Shown: positions 1 through 12,100 of the stretch, one piece after another
Layout of the letters: each line of letters starts with the position of its first letter
Position numbering within the stretch: position 1 is the first letter of the stretch
DNA from: Liolophura sinensis
Lineage: Eukaryota; Mollusca; Polyplacophora; Chitonida; Chitonidae
Direction: 5' to 3'
Length of the DNA: 64,000 bases
Assembly: GCF_032854445.1 (NCBI RefSeq)
Contig: NC_088302.1
Span: 44,612,521 to 44,676,520 of the forward strand
The notes under the pieces: generated by a model
What the model saw: the letters and a program-made list of their open reading frames with translations, nothing else
Databases searched by the model: none
Told to the model about the DNA's origin: nothing
Translations under genes and position numbers: made by a program

Positions 1-860
1 ACGTGAGAGCTGTGAAGATATTTCGAACTGAACATGTTTTGTTGTGTTGAACAATGAGGCTTGGAACAAGTTCTTTTAACTATCTCTTTCACTAAAGATT
101 TTTTCTCAAGTGTCTCTCTTTTAGTGATAATGAAACCGTCAAATAAAGGCAGATTTTATATACCCAAAAAATTATCAACTACGAAAAACATGTTTGTTTT
201 TATTGCTTGCTTAACTCTCCAAGGAGCTGTTAATTACCTTGCTTTGAGAGAGAGAGCTACAGAGATAAAAATCGAGCGATGACTAGCTGAGAAGCATAGA
301 GCCGAGTGAATTTAGTGGCGGTTAGTCTTCGATTAGATTGATTGTTGAACAAATGGCTGTAAAATTGCGACTTACGAGGTTGGGTATTAACTGTGCTCTA
401 CTTGTCCAATATTTGCTGCATTCAATCTGCCAGGATGCGAAGATATCGACGGCCCCCATTCACGCGTTGTTCTCAATGTCGTTATCGTGAAATAAATGAA
501 ACTGTCAATAATCAAAGTTCTTTGGTTCGAGCGTTGCCATAGAGCCCGAAACAATGTTCAGTTTGATTTGTTGACAATCAACTTCAAACTGCTTAGAATT
601 CCTCCGCGCTTCAGTTCATGCGCAAAAGGTACGTTATGATCTACCGGGTGGAGACAATGACGGCAAGAGTTGTCTCCACTTCCACCGATCATCGCTAATT
701 TGTCTCCATGATTATCGACTTGCTGCGTGTGTTACGCACGTATCTTTAACTGTTGTATTCTGATGATATTTTGGCAACACGACATATTATTTTTCTTCTG
801 TTAAAAGAGATTAATAATAATTCTATGGAAACACTGATTACCAAAATGTTCGAGTGTTTT
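1..860. other. No supported gene; AT-rich intergenic DNA
   Basis: No coding exon, RNA gene or repeat family is recognisable. The one structural item is a perfect 10-bp inverted repeat (GTGGAGACAA at 648-657 against TTGTCTCCAC at 670-679, 12-nt loop), with a further partial copy of the TTGTCTCCA arm near 710. A 73-codon open stretch near 61-282 begins at a non-ATG codon, has no domain, and fits chance. Confidence 0.6.
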
Positions 861-1602
861 ACAATATGAAAATGGCTGATGATTTCCTAGATCATCAATG
901 TGAACATATCTAATGGCATGGCAGACGGTGTCCCAGATCACCAATGTGAACATGGTTGATGTTGTTCCAGATTATCAGCAATGTTCCTTAGGTCATCAAT
1001 GTGAACATGGAACATGTGTTCCAGATCTTCAATGTGAACATGGCTGATGGTGTCACAGATCATCAGTGTGAACATGGCTGATGGTGTCACAGATCATCAG
1101 TTTGAACATTGCTGATTATGTCCCAGGTCATCACTGTTAACATGGCTCGTGTCCCAGATCATCAATGTGAACATGGCTCATGTGTCCCAGATCATCAATG
1201 TGACCATACCTGATGGTGTCCCAGGTCATCAGCCTAAACATGGCTGATGGTGTCCCAGATCATCAATGTGAACATGACTCATATCCCAGGTCATCACTGT
1301 TAACATGGCTCGTGCCCCCAGATCATCAATGTGAACATGTCTGACTGTGTCCCAGATTGTCAGTCTAAACATAGCTGATGGTGTCCCAGATCATCAATGT
1401 GAACCTGACTCATCTACTCCAGATCATCAATGGCAGACGTGTCCCAGATCATCAATGTGAACATGGCTGATGGTGTCCCAGATCATCAATGTGAACATGA
1501 CTCATCTTCTCCAGATCATCTATGTAAACATGGCTGATGGTGTCCACATCATTTATGTAAACATCGCTGATTGTGTCGTAAATCATCAACATGAACATGA
1601 AT
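861..1602. repeat. Degenerate ~33-bp minisatellite, about 22 units
   Basis: Units read roughly AATGTGAACATGGCTGATGG followed by TGTCCCAGATCATC. Most are 33-34 bp, with shorter variants around 28-31 bp in which GCTGATGGTGTCC is reduced to GCTCGTGTCC or GCTCATGTCC. Unit sequence drifts strongly toward both ends. The length is not a multiple of three and no frame stays open, so this is not a repetitive protein. The adjoining 1650-1980 stretch has looser repetition of ATGGTTTGA-like words and may be an older, decayed array. Confidence 0.9.
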
Positions 1603-1605
1603 AAC

Positions 1606-3490
1606 GGTGTTTCAAATGTCGGCTTTCAAACAAAACTTTGTTATGACATTGTTATGGTTTGATATAGGACCTCCTCCGTGGAATGGAAAGATATCACTTT
1701 GGATTGATATGATATTACCATGGTTTGACAAGATTACTGTTAGGTACGGTTTGACCATCACTTCAGTGTAGACCTTATGGTCTGACTTGTCATTGCCATC
1801 GTTTTACTCTTCTCTGGCATGGTTTGATTTGTAGAAACCATGGTTTAATCATCTTTGCTATGTTTTGAATCAATGTTGCAATGTCTTGAATCATTGTTAC
1901 CCTTATATGTTTCTGTAAGAATTTGGCTTGACTGCTTCGCACAGTGTCAAACTGTTGATGATCGGATTCGATTAAACTTGATTGATTCGTCATACTGAAG
2001 AATTGTTTCCTTATACGATGTCGGTCAGAACAATAGGATGGAGGAATCGTAGAGGCCGGAATATACCACCGACCTTTGGTAAATCATACTGGTGAATTTT
2101 TCTACGTGTGACATAAAAAAACAAGTGGTCTTCACGGAATTACCTGAAAGACTATACAAAAAAAAATCAACACCGTCGACCTCTTATTGCTACCAAGGCT
2201 CCAAGTGCATCAATGGAATAGATGATTTGGCAATGTGATGGCGATTGGAAATCACAGTGAAGCTGGCACAAAAGCGATGCATGGAAGTCTTACTTAAATC
2301 AGACGACAGAGAACAAAAACACGACTTCTGCGTAATTTACTTACAGAGGTGACACTTCCTCTTCCCGTCAGGTACATGACTACCATCTTGTTAGATTGTT
2401 CATTATCTATTAAGTACATGGACAAACTGTTTATAATTTTTATCTTTCGTTATACTCGCCATAAAGTTTTTTCGAAACAGTTATTGCAGCTTCTTGTTAT
2501 CATGTTGCATAGGTGACCTATTCAGTTCCATGATCTTTCATGACATGCACTGAGTCTATGTAAAATCTTTATTTATTTATTTATTTATTCATTTGAATTA
2601 TGCTTCGAACATATGCAAATATTTTATGATACCTATATTTTAATCATATAATGCCGATGAAACCAGGCGAGGAAACCAACTCATGTCAGTCATGTATGTC
2701 AATTTTAAGCTGGAATAAATTGGTGATCACTCAAGGTATTGCTTAGTGAAACATAAGCGCTTGAATTCAGCCAGCAAACGTTAGATGTCATACAGCCCTA
2801 CCCTAAAATATTAATAACAAGTCATAGTATGGAACGGATATTCGGAAAATAAAGCTCAAAGCTTCTGTATTATGACTGTTTATTGTAACTTTGAAACATT
2901 TCCCTGCTAATGAAGTATGAATGTATGTAATGAGCAATAGCATGAACAGTATTTGACTAAGCAATTGCCATAGGATTATAATAAAGCTCTCGGTCCTTTC
3001 AGTTCGCGAATGGCGTCAATCACTTAGCTTTCCTGAACACAACTATCTACTTTCGAACTCAAGACCGAAGGACAAAACACACATAATAAAGTCTGTCGGG
3101 GTCATTTAGGCTCTGATGAGCACGTCCGCCCCCACGCCATTCTGGTCTAATCTGACGTGCAAACGACGGGGTTACCAAGGCATCAAGTTTGTGATTAGTT
3201 GATGTGGTAATGTGAGTGACAAGGGCGTGAGGTCAAAATGCTCTAGCCACCGGGTAATCAGTACGTGTTTATAAATAGGTTTTGTCGTGCTTTAAAAGAT
3301 ATGGTAGAAGTTAATAGTACAGATGGAGACTATGCGTTACAAATCTGGCATATATGGTTTGTGCAGATAAACCATTGTTCATCTACAATCTGTGAAGTTA
3401 CGTAGGGAGTGATATTTATTCAGCTCATTTGGCTTATAATCACAAAACGTCACTCTTTTCACCAGTCATTTGCGCTATGTTGCCGCTTTG
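1606..3490. other. Intergenic stretch, no gene seen
   Basis: Contains loose ATGGTTTGA-type repetition up to about 1980 and a short (TTTA)n tract near 2571-2590, possibly the tail of a decayed minus-strand retroposon. A 67-codon minus-strand open stretch (1790-1993) lies in the degenerate repeat zone and has no domain. Nothing else could be supported. Confidence 0.5.
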
Positions 3491-3491
3491 T

Positions 3492-3630
3492 TGCAAGCTG
3501 CGGATGATCGGAGGTTTCCCCCATCTATGTCCGGTTCCCTCTCACAATGATAATGCTGACCGCGGTCGTATAAGTGACATATTCTTGAGTACGGCTTAAA
3601 ACACCAATCAAATAAATAAATAAATAAATC
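3492..3630 (+). mobile_element. SINE 3' portion (5'-truncated), plus orientation
   Basis: Begins near GCTGCGGATGATCGG, continues through a TTTCCCCC...CCGGTTCCCTCTCAC block and ...ATGCTGACCGC-GGTCGTATAAGTGA, and ends ATATTCTTGAGTACGGCTTA plus CACCAATCAAATAAATAAAT. This order of blocks recurs at more than ten sites in the window, which defines the family. The tRNA head is missing. It was immobile unless mobilised in trans by a LINE. The minus-strand open frame crossing it (3525-3818) is retroposon sequence read backwards. Confidence 0.85.
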
Positions 3631-3992
3631 TTTTTTCGTCGCATAATAGGGTAGTGCGTATTTATTTTGGTGCTGATTTGCGATAATTGTATTTTACAAC
3701 CGTGATAATTAAAGTGACTGTAAATCAGCGAAGAATGGATTAATATATAACCTGTCCTGAATGTAAGTGACTCCAGTAACCGTGACGTGAGTATATGAAT
3801 TATAAATGCTCGTGACACATACGAGCAGACAAGCGATGTGGTCAGTGAGTGTCAATGATCATTCAAGACAGTGATCCATCGGTAACTAAGTTAGGAAATC
3901 AACATATTACAATTAAGATGGATAGTACTGTACGTCTATATTTAATATTCACTTGAAATATTAGTGAATATTAAACGTGTAACCTGGCTTTA

Positions 3993-4233
3993 TATTTATT
4001 TATTTTAATGGTGTTTAACGTCGTACTCTAGAATATCTCTCTTATTCGACGGCGGACAGCATTATGGTGGGAGTAAACCGGGCACAGTGCGATCTTTTGC
4101 GAAATACTGGCAGGCCTTCCGGAGAGGAAACCAGCTTGGGCTGGACTTGAACTCACAGTGATCGCTTTGGCGAGAGGCTCGTGGGTCATTGCGCCGCGCT
4201 GGCAGCCTAACCACTATGCCACGAAGGCCCCAC
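3993..4233 (-). mobile_element. Near full-length tRNA-headed SINE, minus orientation
   Basis: Read on the minus strand it starts GTGGGGCCTTCGTGGCATAG, a tRNA-like head with an A-box-like TGGCATAGTGG and a B-box-like AGTTCAAGTCC. It continues GCTGGTTTCCTCTCCGGAAG, CCACCATAATGCTGTCCGCC and GTCGAATAAGAGAGATATTC, then ACGTTAAACACCATTAAAAT and an AAATAAATA tail. This is the best complete copy in the window and the template used to recognise the others. Pol III promoter boxes are internal by family convention; activity is not shown. Confidence 0.88.
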
Positions 4234-4250
4234 TTAGCTTTAAGAAACTC

Positions 4251-4302
4251 TGGTCATCCCTCCGCGTTAACACGCTAACTACTAGGCCACGGAGGCCCCA
4301 CC
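4251..4302 (-). mobile_element. Isolated tRNA-like SINE head, minus orientation
   Basis: On the minus strand: GTGGGGCCTCCGTGGCCTAG then TAGTTAGCGTGTTAACGCGG. It resembles the head of a second, different SINE subfamily with an A-box-like GGCCTAGTAGTTAG and no B box or tail. It sits directly upstream of the full SINE at 3993-4233 in the same orientation. Either a truncated earlier insertion or a template-switch product. Confidence 0.6.
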
Positions 4303-4511
4303 CGGCTATAGAAAACTATGGTTACAGATCTGGTGGATAAATTAAATACGCAGCAGTCCTGTCTTGCACTGGGCTACATGGGTAGACGTGGATTCAATGC
4401 CACTCTCGGATAGGGACATTCAAGATTTCCATAAGGTACATTGTTTTCAGAACCTTAGTGGATATTAAGAAGAATAAGCTGTCAACATTGCATGCTCCTA
4501 CATATATCGAT

Positions 4512-4860
4512 TTTGACAACGGGACATGGTATAGCGCTTGTCTCACGATTGCTGGGACACACGAGGGGCAGGTTCAAAACCGCCCTTAGAAAGGGGCTTG
4601 TAGATTTCCACTCTCTCACTCTTTCTTGGGCTTTCGGTGACAATAAGCGGTTGACGACCCTAGTGTGGCCGTCAGCATCGTCCAACGTTCGTTGACACCA
4701 CCAATATGGTGTGTATACCTGTTCGTCACATGTGGGAAAGTACGTCAGTAACTTGTCAAAGGTCGGTGGTTTTGTCCCTTGTTTTCATCCATTTTATCGC
4801 CATTTTACACAGGGAAATTCTTGAGTATGGCCTTAAACAACAATCAAATGAATAAGTAGT
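4512..4860 (+). mobile_element. Composite tRNA-derived SINE, plus orientation
   Basis: The head has ACATGGTATAGCGCTTGTCT (A-box-like) and GGCAGGTTCAAAACC (B-box-like, near GGTTCNANNCC). The body includes ACTTGTCAAAGGTCGGTGGT, a block also seen in diverged form in the SINE at 21.1 kb. It ends GAAATTCTTGAGTATGGCCT then TAAACAACAATCAAATGAAT. Same 3' end as the common family but a different head and body, so a separate subfamily sharing a tail. Open frames on both strands over 4482-4695 are shadows of this element. Confidence 0.75.
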
Positions 4861-4967
4861 TAAATAACGCGGTGTCATTGTGCTATACGCTTGAAGCGAT
4901 ACCAACCAGGTATCTTTATGCCAGTCTTAAAATGTGATGTTATTATCCCACGTTTTTAAAGCGGCAC

Positions 4968-5046
4968 CAAATGCTGGCTGCCGTCGTAAAAGTGAAATAT
5001 TCTTGAGTATGGCTTAAAAAACAAATCAAATCAAATAAATAAACAA
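4968..5046 (+). mobile_element. SINE 3'-end fragment
   Basis: Shows ATGCTGGCTGCCGTCGTAAA, AGTGAAATATTCTTGAGTAT and an AAATCAAATCAAATAAATAA tail. Only the 3' conserved domain is present. Short flanking words (AAAGCGGCAxCA, CAGGTATC) occur on both sides of it, suggesting it landed within a pre-existing short duplication. Confidence 0.8.
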
Positions 5047-5049
5047 AGC

Positions 5050-7320
5050 GGCATCAGTCAGGTATCAATATGTGTGAAGCATTATTGAAAATATTCAAAC
5101 CTGTAGGAATAAGACAATGGTAAAATGCTGTCTCCCTCTGACGGGACTTGTGTAACATTGTGTAAAGTGTAGGGTTTTATAGTCGAAGTATACAGCCGAA
5201 CACAATGTATATGTCCCGGCATGTAGTGACAGTAGAGTAGGATAAGAAAACTTGCTATTACCTACGCTTTATTAAGTAACAATGATGTATGTTAAAACAG
5301 ATGATCACCATTACGGTCTTGAAGCCCTATATTTTCAGTCATGTCAAGATTGGTCTAGAGGTTCCAACATACCTGTCCATTGACATGATCACAGTGCGAT
5401 GTTGTCTGGCCGTGCCAAAAGCCTTGAATATACATGGAACATATAAATGGAAACTACGTATGAACAAAAAATAATGGCACCATGGATTTACCATTCGTGA
5501 GAGCAATATAAGAAATTAATAGGAAGAAAAATTGCTTAAAGTAAGATTTATGTGTTTTTTACGTAAACACACAAATATGTGCCATTTAATGAGAATTCCT
5601 GTATATGAATATTCGCCGAATTGTCAGAAGGGCTGTAAATTTCCCCTTAGTTATGGTTCAGAGCCATTTAGAAGTATTAACATCATGCGATGAAAAGGAA
5701 GATGACAAAACACATTTCCTATAGTTTGTTTGGCTGGTTGTGTCAGAGCTACTAATCCGTCTTCCTGGCTCGCCATCAGTGGCCAGCTTGGACACGGCCA
5801 ATATGTGAGTACTAGGGATCATTGCCGCCACACGGACAGGTAATCTGGACGTAAATCTCTGTATACAGATCACCTGTGTGGGGCTGCTGTCATCTGGCCC
5901 CACAGGCTGGCAATCGACACCCCGACACCTTACAGCCCTATATTGACTACGTCAGGTTGCTTTATTTAACACTTGTTGCAATTCAAAGCTAAGTTGTTGA
6001 GCTTTTCCAGACTGGAACTGGCACACAGCTTTTAGCTCGGCCAAATCTTGGACGGTGCTAATCTACCGGATATCCTAGCCTACTCCTGCCCACAGATCTC
6101 TTCCCCAACCCCCGGGCAGGCAGAGGAAGCGCCTCGCACGTCCGTCTACACAGCCGATGACCAAACAATAGCCAATCAATGTCACGGCTTTACCCCCTTG
6201 TTTTCTGGTGTGTATATATTGATGTACGTATGTAGTGTTTGATGCGGCATGTAACTGTTAGGCTTGGCCTTAAGCGAGAAAACATTTGTCGCTGACAAGA
6301 ATTTTTTTCGGAGCAAGCACGGCTCACTAAAGTCGGTGGCACATCTCTCCCTCGCTGACGATGTCATTTCATATCACGTTATTGTGCATATTAGTGTGCA
6401 CAGTCACTTATCAAAAATCCCCCACACCAGCGGCTCAATACAGATTTGGATCTGCTCACTCCTAAATCTTTGACCGTATAAAGCCACTCTTCCCACAGTT
6501 GTTTTCCAAGACCGAATTCCCAGAATTTCCCTGATATCGCGTTTGGCAGATTCGTGTTGACACGATACATGGCTCTGAATAAACATATTTAACTACTGAA
6601 ATACCCTGCCAGCCATTTGAAAATAATATTTTTATTTCTAACAGTCAATTGTTAACTGATATTAAAATCGCTTTATAACAGTTTGGACTTAGAAATATCT
6701 GAATAGTCCTACACTGGTTTCCCTTGACTTCTTGTTTTCATTATTTTTCAAAGATATTTTAAATAAATATTGTTTGTGTTTGTTTGTTTTTTTTTTTACT
6801 ATTATTCAAAGGTTATTACTGACTGGCTTTAAACATAGTTAACTTGGAAACAAGCAGTTGGAAACAGCAAATACTTCTGCAGCAATGTAGCCGATTAGAC
6901 TGAGCGACAAGAAGATACCGTACCCAAAACGTTATTGATCGCCTAGGCGGGTACTGTGCATCCTTGGTGAAATATTTTTTTTTTATTTCTATGTTTTTAT
7001 ATTAGGAAGATCGAGGTAGCGACAGGTCTTCTACCGGCTTCCATATTTGGGTCAAGAAATTGTTTCGGCCAAAGACAAGAGTTTATCCTTGCTTCTTGCG
7101 AAATTATTGCCCACGCAATGTGAATTAGTTTTACAATATCACGGAAAAAAGCGACATATTCACTTATAAGGAATGACGTTGATTTGGAAATTTCTTTAGG
7201 AAACCGCATTGTTCGGGGCTAATGATCTTGAAAAATGAGGAAACATCAGTTACACACAAAATTCACTGAATAATTCTTACTGGTTTCTCCAGTTTATGCT
7301 GACTTTCTCTAGGGCTGTAC
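5050..7320. other. Intergenic stretch, no gene seen
   Basis: Several 60-80-codon open stretches occur on both strands (for example 5658-5903 minus and 6048-6242 plus). None has a recognisable domain or convincing splice context, and they overlap each other on opposite strands. A poly-T tract lies near 6787-6800. Nothing else supportable. Confidence 0.5.
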
Positions 7321-7321
7321 G

Positions 7322-7438
7322 TGCAAAGGTCTGCCAGCAACCTGTGGGTATTCGCGGATTTCCCTCGAGTTATCGCCGTCTACAATGCTGACCACCGTCG
7401 GATAAGTGAAATATTTCTGAAGTATGACATGTGTAAAT
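7322..7438 (+). mobile_element. Diverged SINE 3' fragment
   Basis: Diverged copy of the common SINE tail: GCCAGCAACCTGTGGGTATT, CGCGGATTTCCCTCGAG, ACAATGCTGACCACCGTCGG, ATAAGTGAAATATTTCTGAA. The A-rich tail is lost. Order of blocks matches the family. Older than the copies at 3.5, 21.0 and 49.8 kb, judging by the number of substitutions. Confidence 0.7.
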
Positions 7439-7539
7439 CCTACACGGTTTAAAGGCGTGGGTCACGTCTTTTTTAAGGCCGAATTACAACGGAAGCTCGA
7501 TATGATGAAAATGTCTTATTATTTGTATACATAACTCAT

Positions 7540-7689
7540 GGATAATGAAAGGGTGTTCAAGTCGATAATCGCTTTACTTATTTCCACTCCCCCTCCTCCA
7601 ACTCACCCACCCCCAACATACCAGTTACCAAAGGAATATGGAAGAAATAATTTGTAAATAGTAAAGTAAATGTGTTAACAGAATTCAGT
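7540..7689. repeat. Left flank of dispersed element shared with 20.49 kb
   Basis: Words such as AAAGGGTGTTCAAGTCGATA and CCAGTTACCAAAGGAATATG then AATAGTAAAGTAAATG correspond, with substitutions and gaps, to GGGGTGCTCCTTGTCGAAAA, CAGATCCTAAAGGAATATAA and AATAGTAAATAAACTT at 20498-20605. It leads directly into the 32-bp minisatellite in both places, so the minisatellite seed belongs to a larger dispersed element. A C-rich stretch lies at about 7587-7617. Confidence 0.5.
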
Positions 7690-8554
7690 GATGCGAAGAC
7701 ACACTATATTCTAGGCATGATGAGGGGAAGATACACTATATTATAGGCATGATGAGGGGAAGACACACTATATTCTAGGCATGATGAGGGGAAGACATAC
7801 TATATTATAGGCATGATGCAGGGAAGACACACGATATTCTAGGCATGATGAGGGGAAGACACACTATATTATAGGCATGATGAGGGGAAGACACACTATA
7901 TTCTAGGCATGATGAGGGGAAGACATACTATATTATAGGCATGATGCAGGGAAAACACACGGTATTCTAGGCATGATGCAGGGGAAGACATACTATATTA
8001 TAGGCATGATGCAGGGAAGACACACTATATTCTAGGCATGATGAGGGGAAGACATACTATATTATAGGCATGATGCAGGGAAGACACACGATATTCTAGG
8101 CATGATGAGGGGAAGACACACTATATTATAGGCATGATGAGGGGAAGACACACTATATTCTAGGCATGATGAGGGGAAGACATACTATATTATAGGCATG
8201 ATGCAGGGAAAACACACGGTATTCTAGGCATGATGCAGGGGAAGACATACTATATTATAGGCATGATGCAGGGAAGACACACTATATTCTAGGCATGATG
8301 AGGGGAAGACACACGATATTCTAGGCATGATGCAGGGAAGACACACTATATTCTAGGCATGATGAAGGGAAGACACACTATATTCTAGGCATGATGAGGG
8401 GAAGGCATACTATATTCTAGGCATGATGCAGGGAAGACACACGATATTCTAGGCATGATGAAGGGAAGACACACGATATTCTAGGCATGATGCAGGGAAG
8501 ACACACGAAATTCTAGGCATGACGCAAGGAAAACACACGATTTTCTAGGCATGA
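7690..8554. repeat. 32-bp minisatellite, about 27 units, with 257-bp higher-order repeat
   Basis: Unit: GACACACTATATTCTAGGCA followed by TGATGAGGGGAA, with recurring variants CATACTATATTATAGG, CACACGATATTCTAGG and ATGCAGGGAA. The variants are not shuffled: the series from about 7761 to 8052 reappears almost base for base at about 8018-8309, an offset of 257 bp or eight units. The right end decays at 8500-8554 (GACGCAAGGAAAACAC). No frame stays open, so it is noncoding. Confidence 0.93.
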
Positions 8555-8674
8555 CATCCAGTTCAAATTTCAGAGGCATTTCTGAGTAGGTCCATCAAAG
8601 GAGAAACCTCCTCGATTTAACGTTCTGTGATAATCAGTATTGAAAGAATTGATATGTTAGTGTGGCAACTAGTG

Positions 8675-8835
8675 TGTCGAGTGTGGTATTTCCCTTCAGT
8701 GTTTGGGACTTCTCAGGAATGATTGTTGACCGTAAAGAATGAATTAAACTCCGGAATTCGCTACACCAACGTGCCAAACGAGATGTTTTGATGAATTCTC
8801 CCTGTAGTTGACGGACTTGACGCTTACTTCGTAAG
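8675..8835. repeat. Copy A of a diverged local duplication
   Basis: Shares with 8968-9125 the ordered words GAGTGTGxTA, CTTCTCAGGA / TTTCTCAGGA, GATTGTTGA, ACACCAACGTGxxAAAC, and TAGTTGxCGGACTTGxxGxT with a final TACTxCGT. The offset falls from 297 to 291 bp along the match, so small indels accumulated after an old tandem duplication. No coding sense is evident. Confidence 0.7.
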
Positions 8836-8967
8836 TCACTTTTTCATAACAGTTGTTGTAAATGACGTCACCTTATGATGCTTTAACCTATTTAACCCGA
8901 AGTAACGTACGACAACAATACCACGAAGCTACAAAGTTTTGTAAGAGTTGTAAATATGGCTCCTACG

Positions 8968-9125
8968 TTGAGTGTGATACATGTATTTTCCATCATTGAT
9001 TGTGATTTCTCAGGATTCAAGGATTGTTGATTGTGAGGAAACTTCCTGTTGTAGTCACACCAACGTGTTAAACCAGATATATTTGGTCGCACAGGTAGTT
9101 GCCGGACTTGGTGATTACTGCGTTG
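8968..9125. repeat. Copy B of the diverged local duplication
   Basis: Second copy of the duplication described at 8675-8835, lying about 294 bp to the right. It overlaps an 80-codon open stretch (8981-9223) that has no counterpart frame in copy A, which argues against either copy being coding. Confidence 0.7.
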
Positions 9126-12100
9126 ACATCGTTAAGGTCCAGCCCGGCCTTTGGCCTCCCACCGCCGTGATAAATCAGGGTTTATCCACCTATAGCAGTA
9201 ACCAAAGCTCCTTCAATCAGTGACAAGTCTGACGAGGCCCGTCAGCGGCTGGCCTCACTGTGGCAGATGGAGCAGTGAGGTGTATGTAAACCGATAAAGC
9301 AGCTCGGATAAGGACATTAATAGCTGGCTTTGTTTGTTGACATGTCTTCACCTTGAAAGGCTTGTCTTCGCGAAAAAAGGAAACATGGTTGCAGTTGATT
9401 TGTTTTCCTGCTGCCCCTAACGAGATTACGATCGGACTCTAACGGCCTCACACTGACCGGTGGTGTCTTAAGCCGTATTATTAGATTACTATCTCACCTT
9501 CCCGACCAGGTAACCATGCAGGTGTAAATCCGTAACTATGTCCGCCAAAAACAGGTGAGACACGATCCCTGGTATAGTCGATGAGGGATCAGTCTAGAGT
9601 TTGACGTGTTACGGAAGTTTCTTATTTTATATGAATGAAACTTGTTTGAGTATATTGTGAAGACGCCATCCGAAAAAATTAGGAAGCAGAATCATATTCG
9701 GTAATTTTTCTTTATATTGCAAGATGCAGTTACTCACCTATTTTTCCAAATTTGCTTAATTGATCAACCCATCTATATGTATATAACGACTTTACCGGGG
9801 CAAACCCTCTATGCATCCAAACATGTCCAAATAACCTGGTTACACCCTGCTCAATTGAATCACTTTGGAATGCGTTGTTAAGGACATTGGTATTCAATGT
9901 ACGAATTAAACGCAATTCGTTACTGATGGCAAAAGGAATGTATAGGAACAGCATTTTGGCGTACGTTTACAAACACCACGTGCTGGCTGATTGGGCATGT
10001 CAGCTGTAGCTATGAATATATTAGACTCTCAGTTATTACGGATATGGTATTAATATTAAGAGTTTACATGTAATTCATATAATTGACTTAAATTAAGACT
10101 TTATTCTAACGGCATTCATTAATATTGATCTGTTCATCTCTATATAAATGACAAATAGCCCATAAATAAATACTAAAAAGGTTTTTTAACACTTTTCATA
10201 TTTACACGAAAAAATAACTGTATTGAATTGTCACATTTGAATTATGATACATTTAACGTGCAATGATTACGTAACTCTTTTGGCAAGAAATCTGAAGCAT
10301 TGCGGCGTCATTCGTAGGTGAATGTCAAGTGAATTTCCCGGTTAGGACATTGTTTGATGGAGCCATTACTTCGACCCTCCATACTGGACGGAGATGACGA
10401 CATCCATTTAAAGTTTCCATTGCATAAAGAATTTTTGACAATCCGCCAGTTATCAAGATTTCCTAAAGGCGCATTCCAGGACAAATAATGGAAATACTCT
10501 CAAATAAAATCCTCGGGCACGCACATAGATTTGTTTCTAGATATAATGGTTAAATGTTTGGCTTTTTCGGAATAGCCGTGTCGGATGTTTGGGAAGGGAA
10601 TCCTCATCATGTTCACAGACACATTATGTAATTTATCTCTTTAACACGGGCTATGATATAACAATCCAGGTAAGTCGTCCACGTGTTTTGGACCGACGTG
10701 ACAGGTATGCCAGAGACTAAGAAAGCCCCATCCCACCCCACCTGCACTCTTCAGCATCCCTACATACACGCAATTGGTTAGACATTCAAGTTATTACAGA
10801 AAGGGCTGTGTCACACGCCTTGCACGGATGAGAGGTATGATATCATCATAGAACATGTCTACTGGCTTATTTCCATGCACGACAACCATGAATGACGATC
10901 CCTTAATGAGACAATGCAAACACTTTCATTCATAATGTAAACTTATCAGGCCGGTAATTTTTTATCCACCTCAATAGAATGTTCAATTCGAGAGTACGTT
11001 CAACTGCTCAGCGCATGTCAGACAACATCATCGTGATTGGCAGAAATGGTGTTCCGCACTCAAAGTGAATCACAAAAGCTAAAATTTATTACGAAATAAA
11101 TTCAGATATTGGATATTTGATTGCCAATGATACATCGGCTAGCTGTTTTACCAAAGGGTATTCATTGTTATTGTCATTTAGTACTGAGAAATTTTAACTA
11201 AGTTGTGTGATAATTAATGTTTTTACGAACAATCCGTGTCTGTCCAAAAAGGTGTCCCTCAATCATTATCAAGGGATGTCTACTTAACTGAAATAATTAG
11301 CGTGCGAAAATACGAATGTAGAAGATCACGTTAATAAATAGGGTTTATTGTCGAATATATCCATGAAACACACATCATCAGTTGTCGCTCTTGGAAACTC
11401 ATTGAAAAGGCATCGCTGATATGTTATTGTGTTCATCTTTTGTGACAGAAGTCGTTTATGTAAACTTCAAATGTACTGTGACAAAAAATGGATTCGTATA
11501 CAGCCAGAATTAGATGTATAATAATGATGTAATAGCTTTGTGGATGGGCTCGTTGCTAGCCCGTGGTGGTTAGCGGAGGTTTGAGCTCTTGGCTGTCTCC
11601 CGAGCATCGTTCCAGTTGGGAGCAGAATCAAAGCCGAATGGGCAAACACACGCGATACGAGTAAACTTTTTTTTCTACGGAAAATCTAGCCAAATCTTTA
11701 TTTCCTACTTAGCTAAGCGCTTAAGAGATATCATCACTTAGAGTGTGAAGATTGTAAATTTGCTTTACGTACAGGAAGGGGCCGTTTTTAGGAGTTTTAT
11801 TATTCCAGAGAGTGTTGAAGCGTCGATTAGCTTGCACACCAACAAAATTGCTGGCCTATTAAGAACAAGACATATCACCGTGACAGAAAGGCCACACAAC
11901 AAAGTGTTCACTGCAAAGTTAAGTAAATTAATCCAAGTACAAGAGTGTATGTCAGGTATTTATGAGACACTAGTTTCCGGGAGCTTAAGCCAGACAGATC
12001 ACTTTACTTCTGTATGGGCTGGGGGCGGAGCTCCTGTTGATGGTACACAAACTTAAGCCAAGAATTCGTCGTCCCACTACATTTACATCTATTCTTATAG

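Noticed and set aside
861-1602. CRISPR-like array
   Set aside because: Tandem units abut directly without unique spacers, and the genome is eukaryotic.
2571-2590. Minus-strand SINE indicated by the (TTTA)n tract
   Set aside because: The following sequence lacks the expected TTTTACGCCGTACTCAAGAA block; only a simple repeat can be supported.
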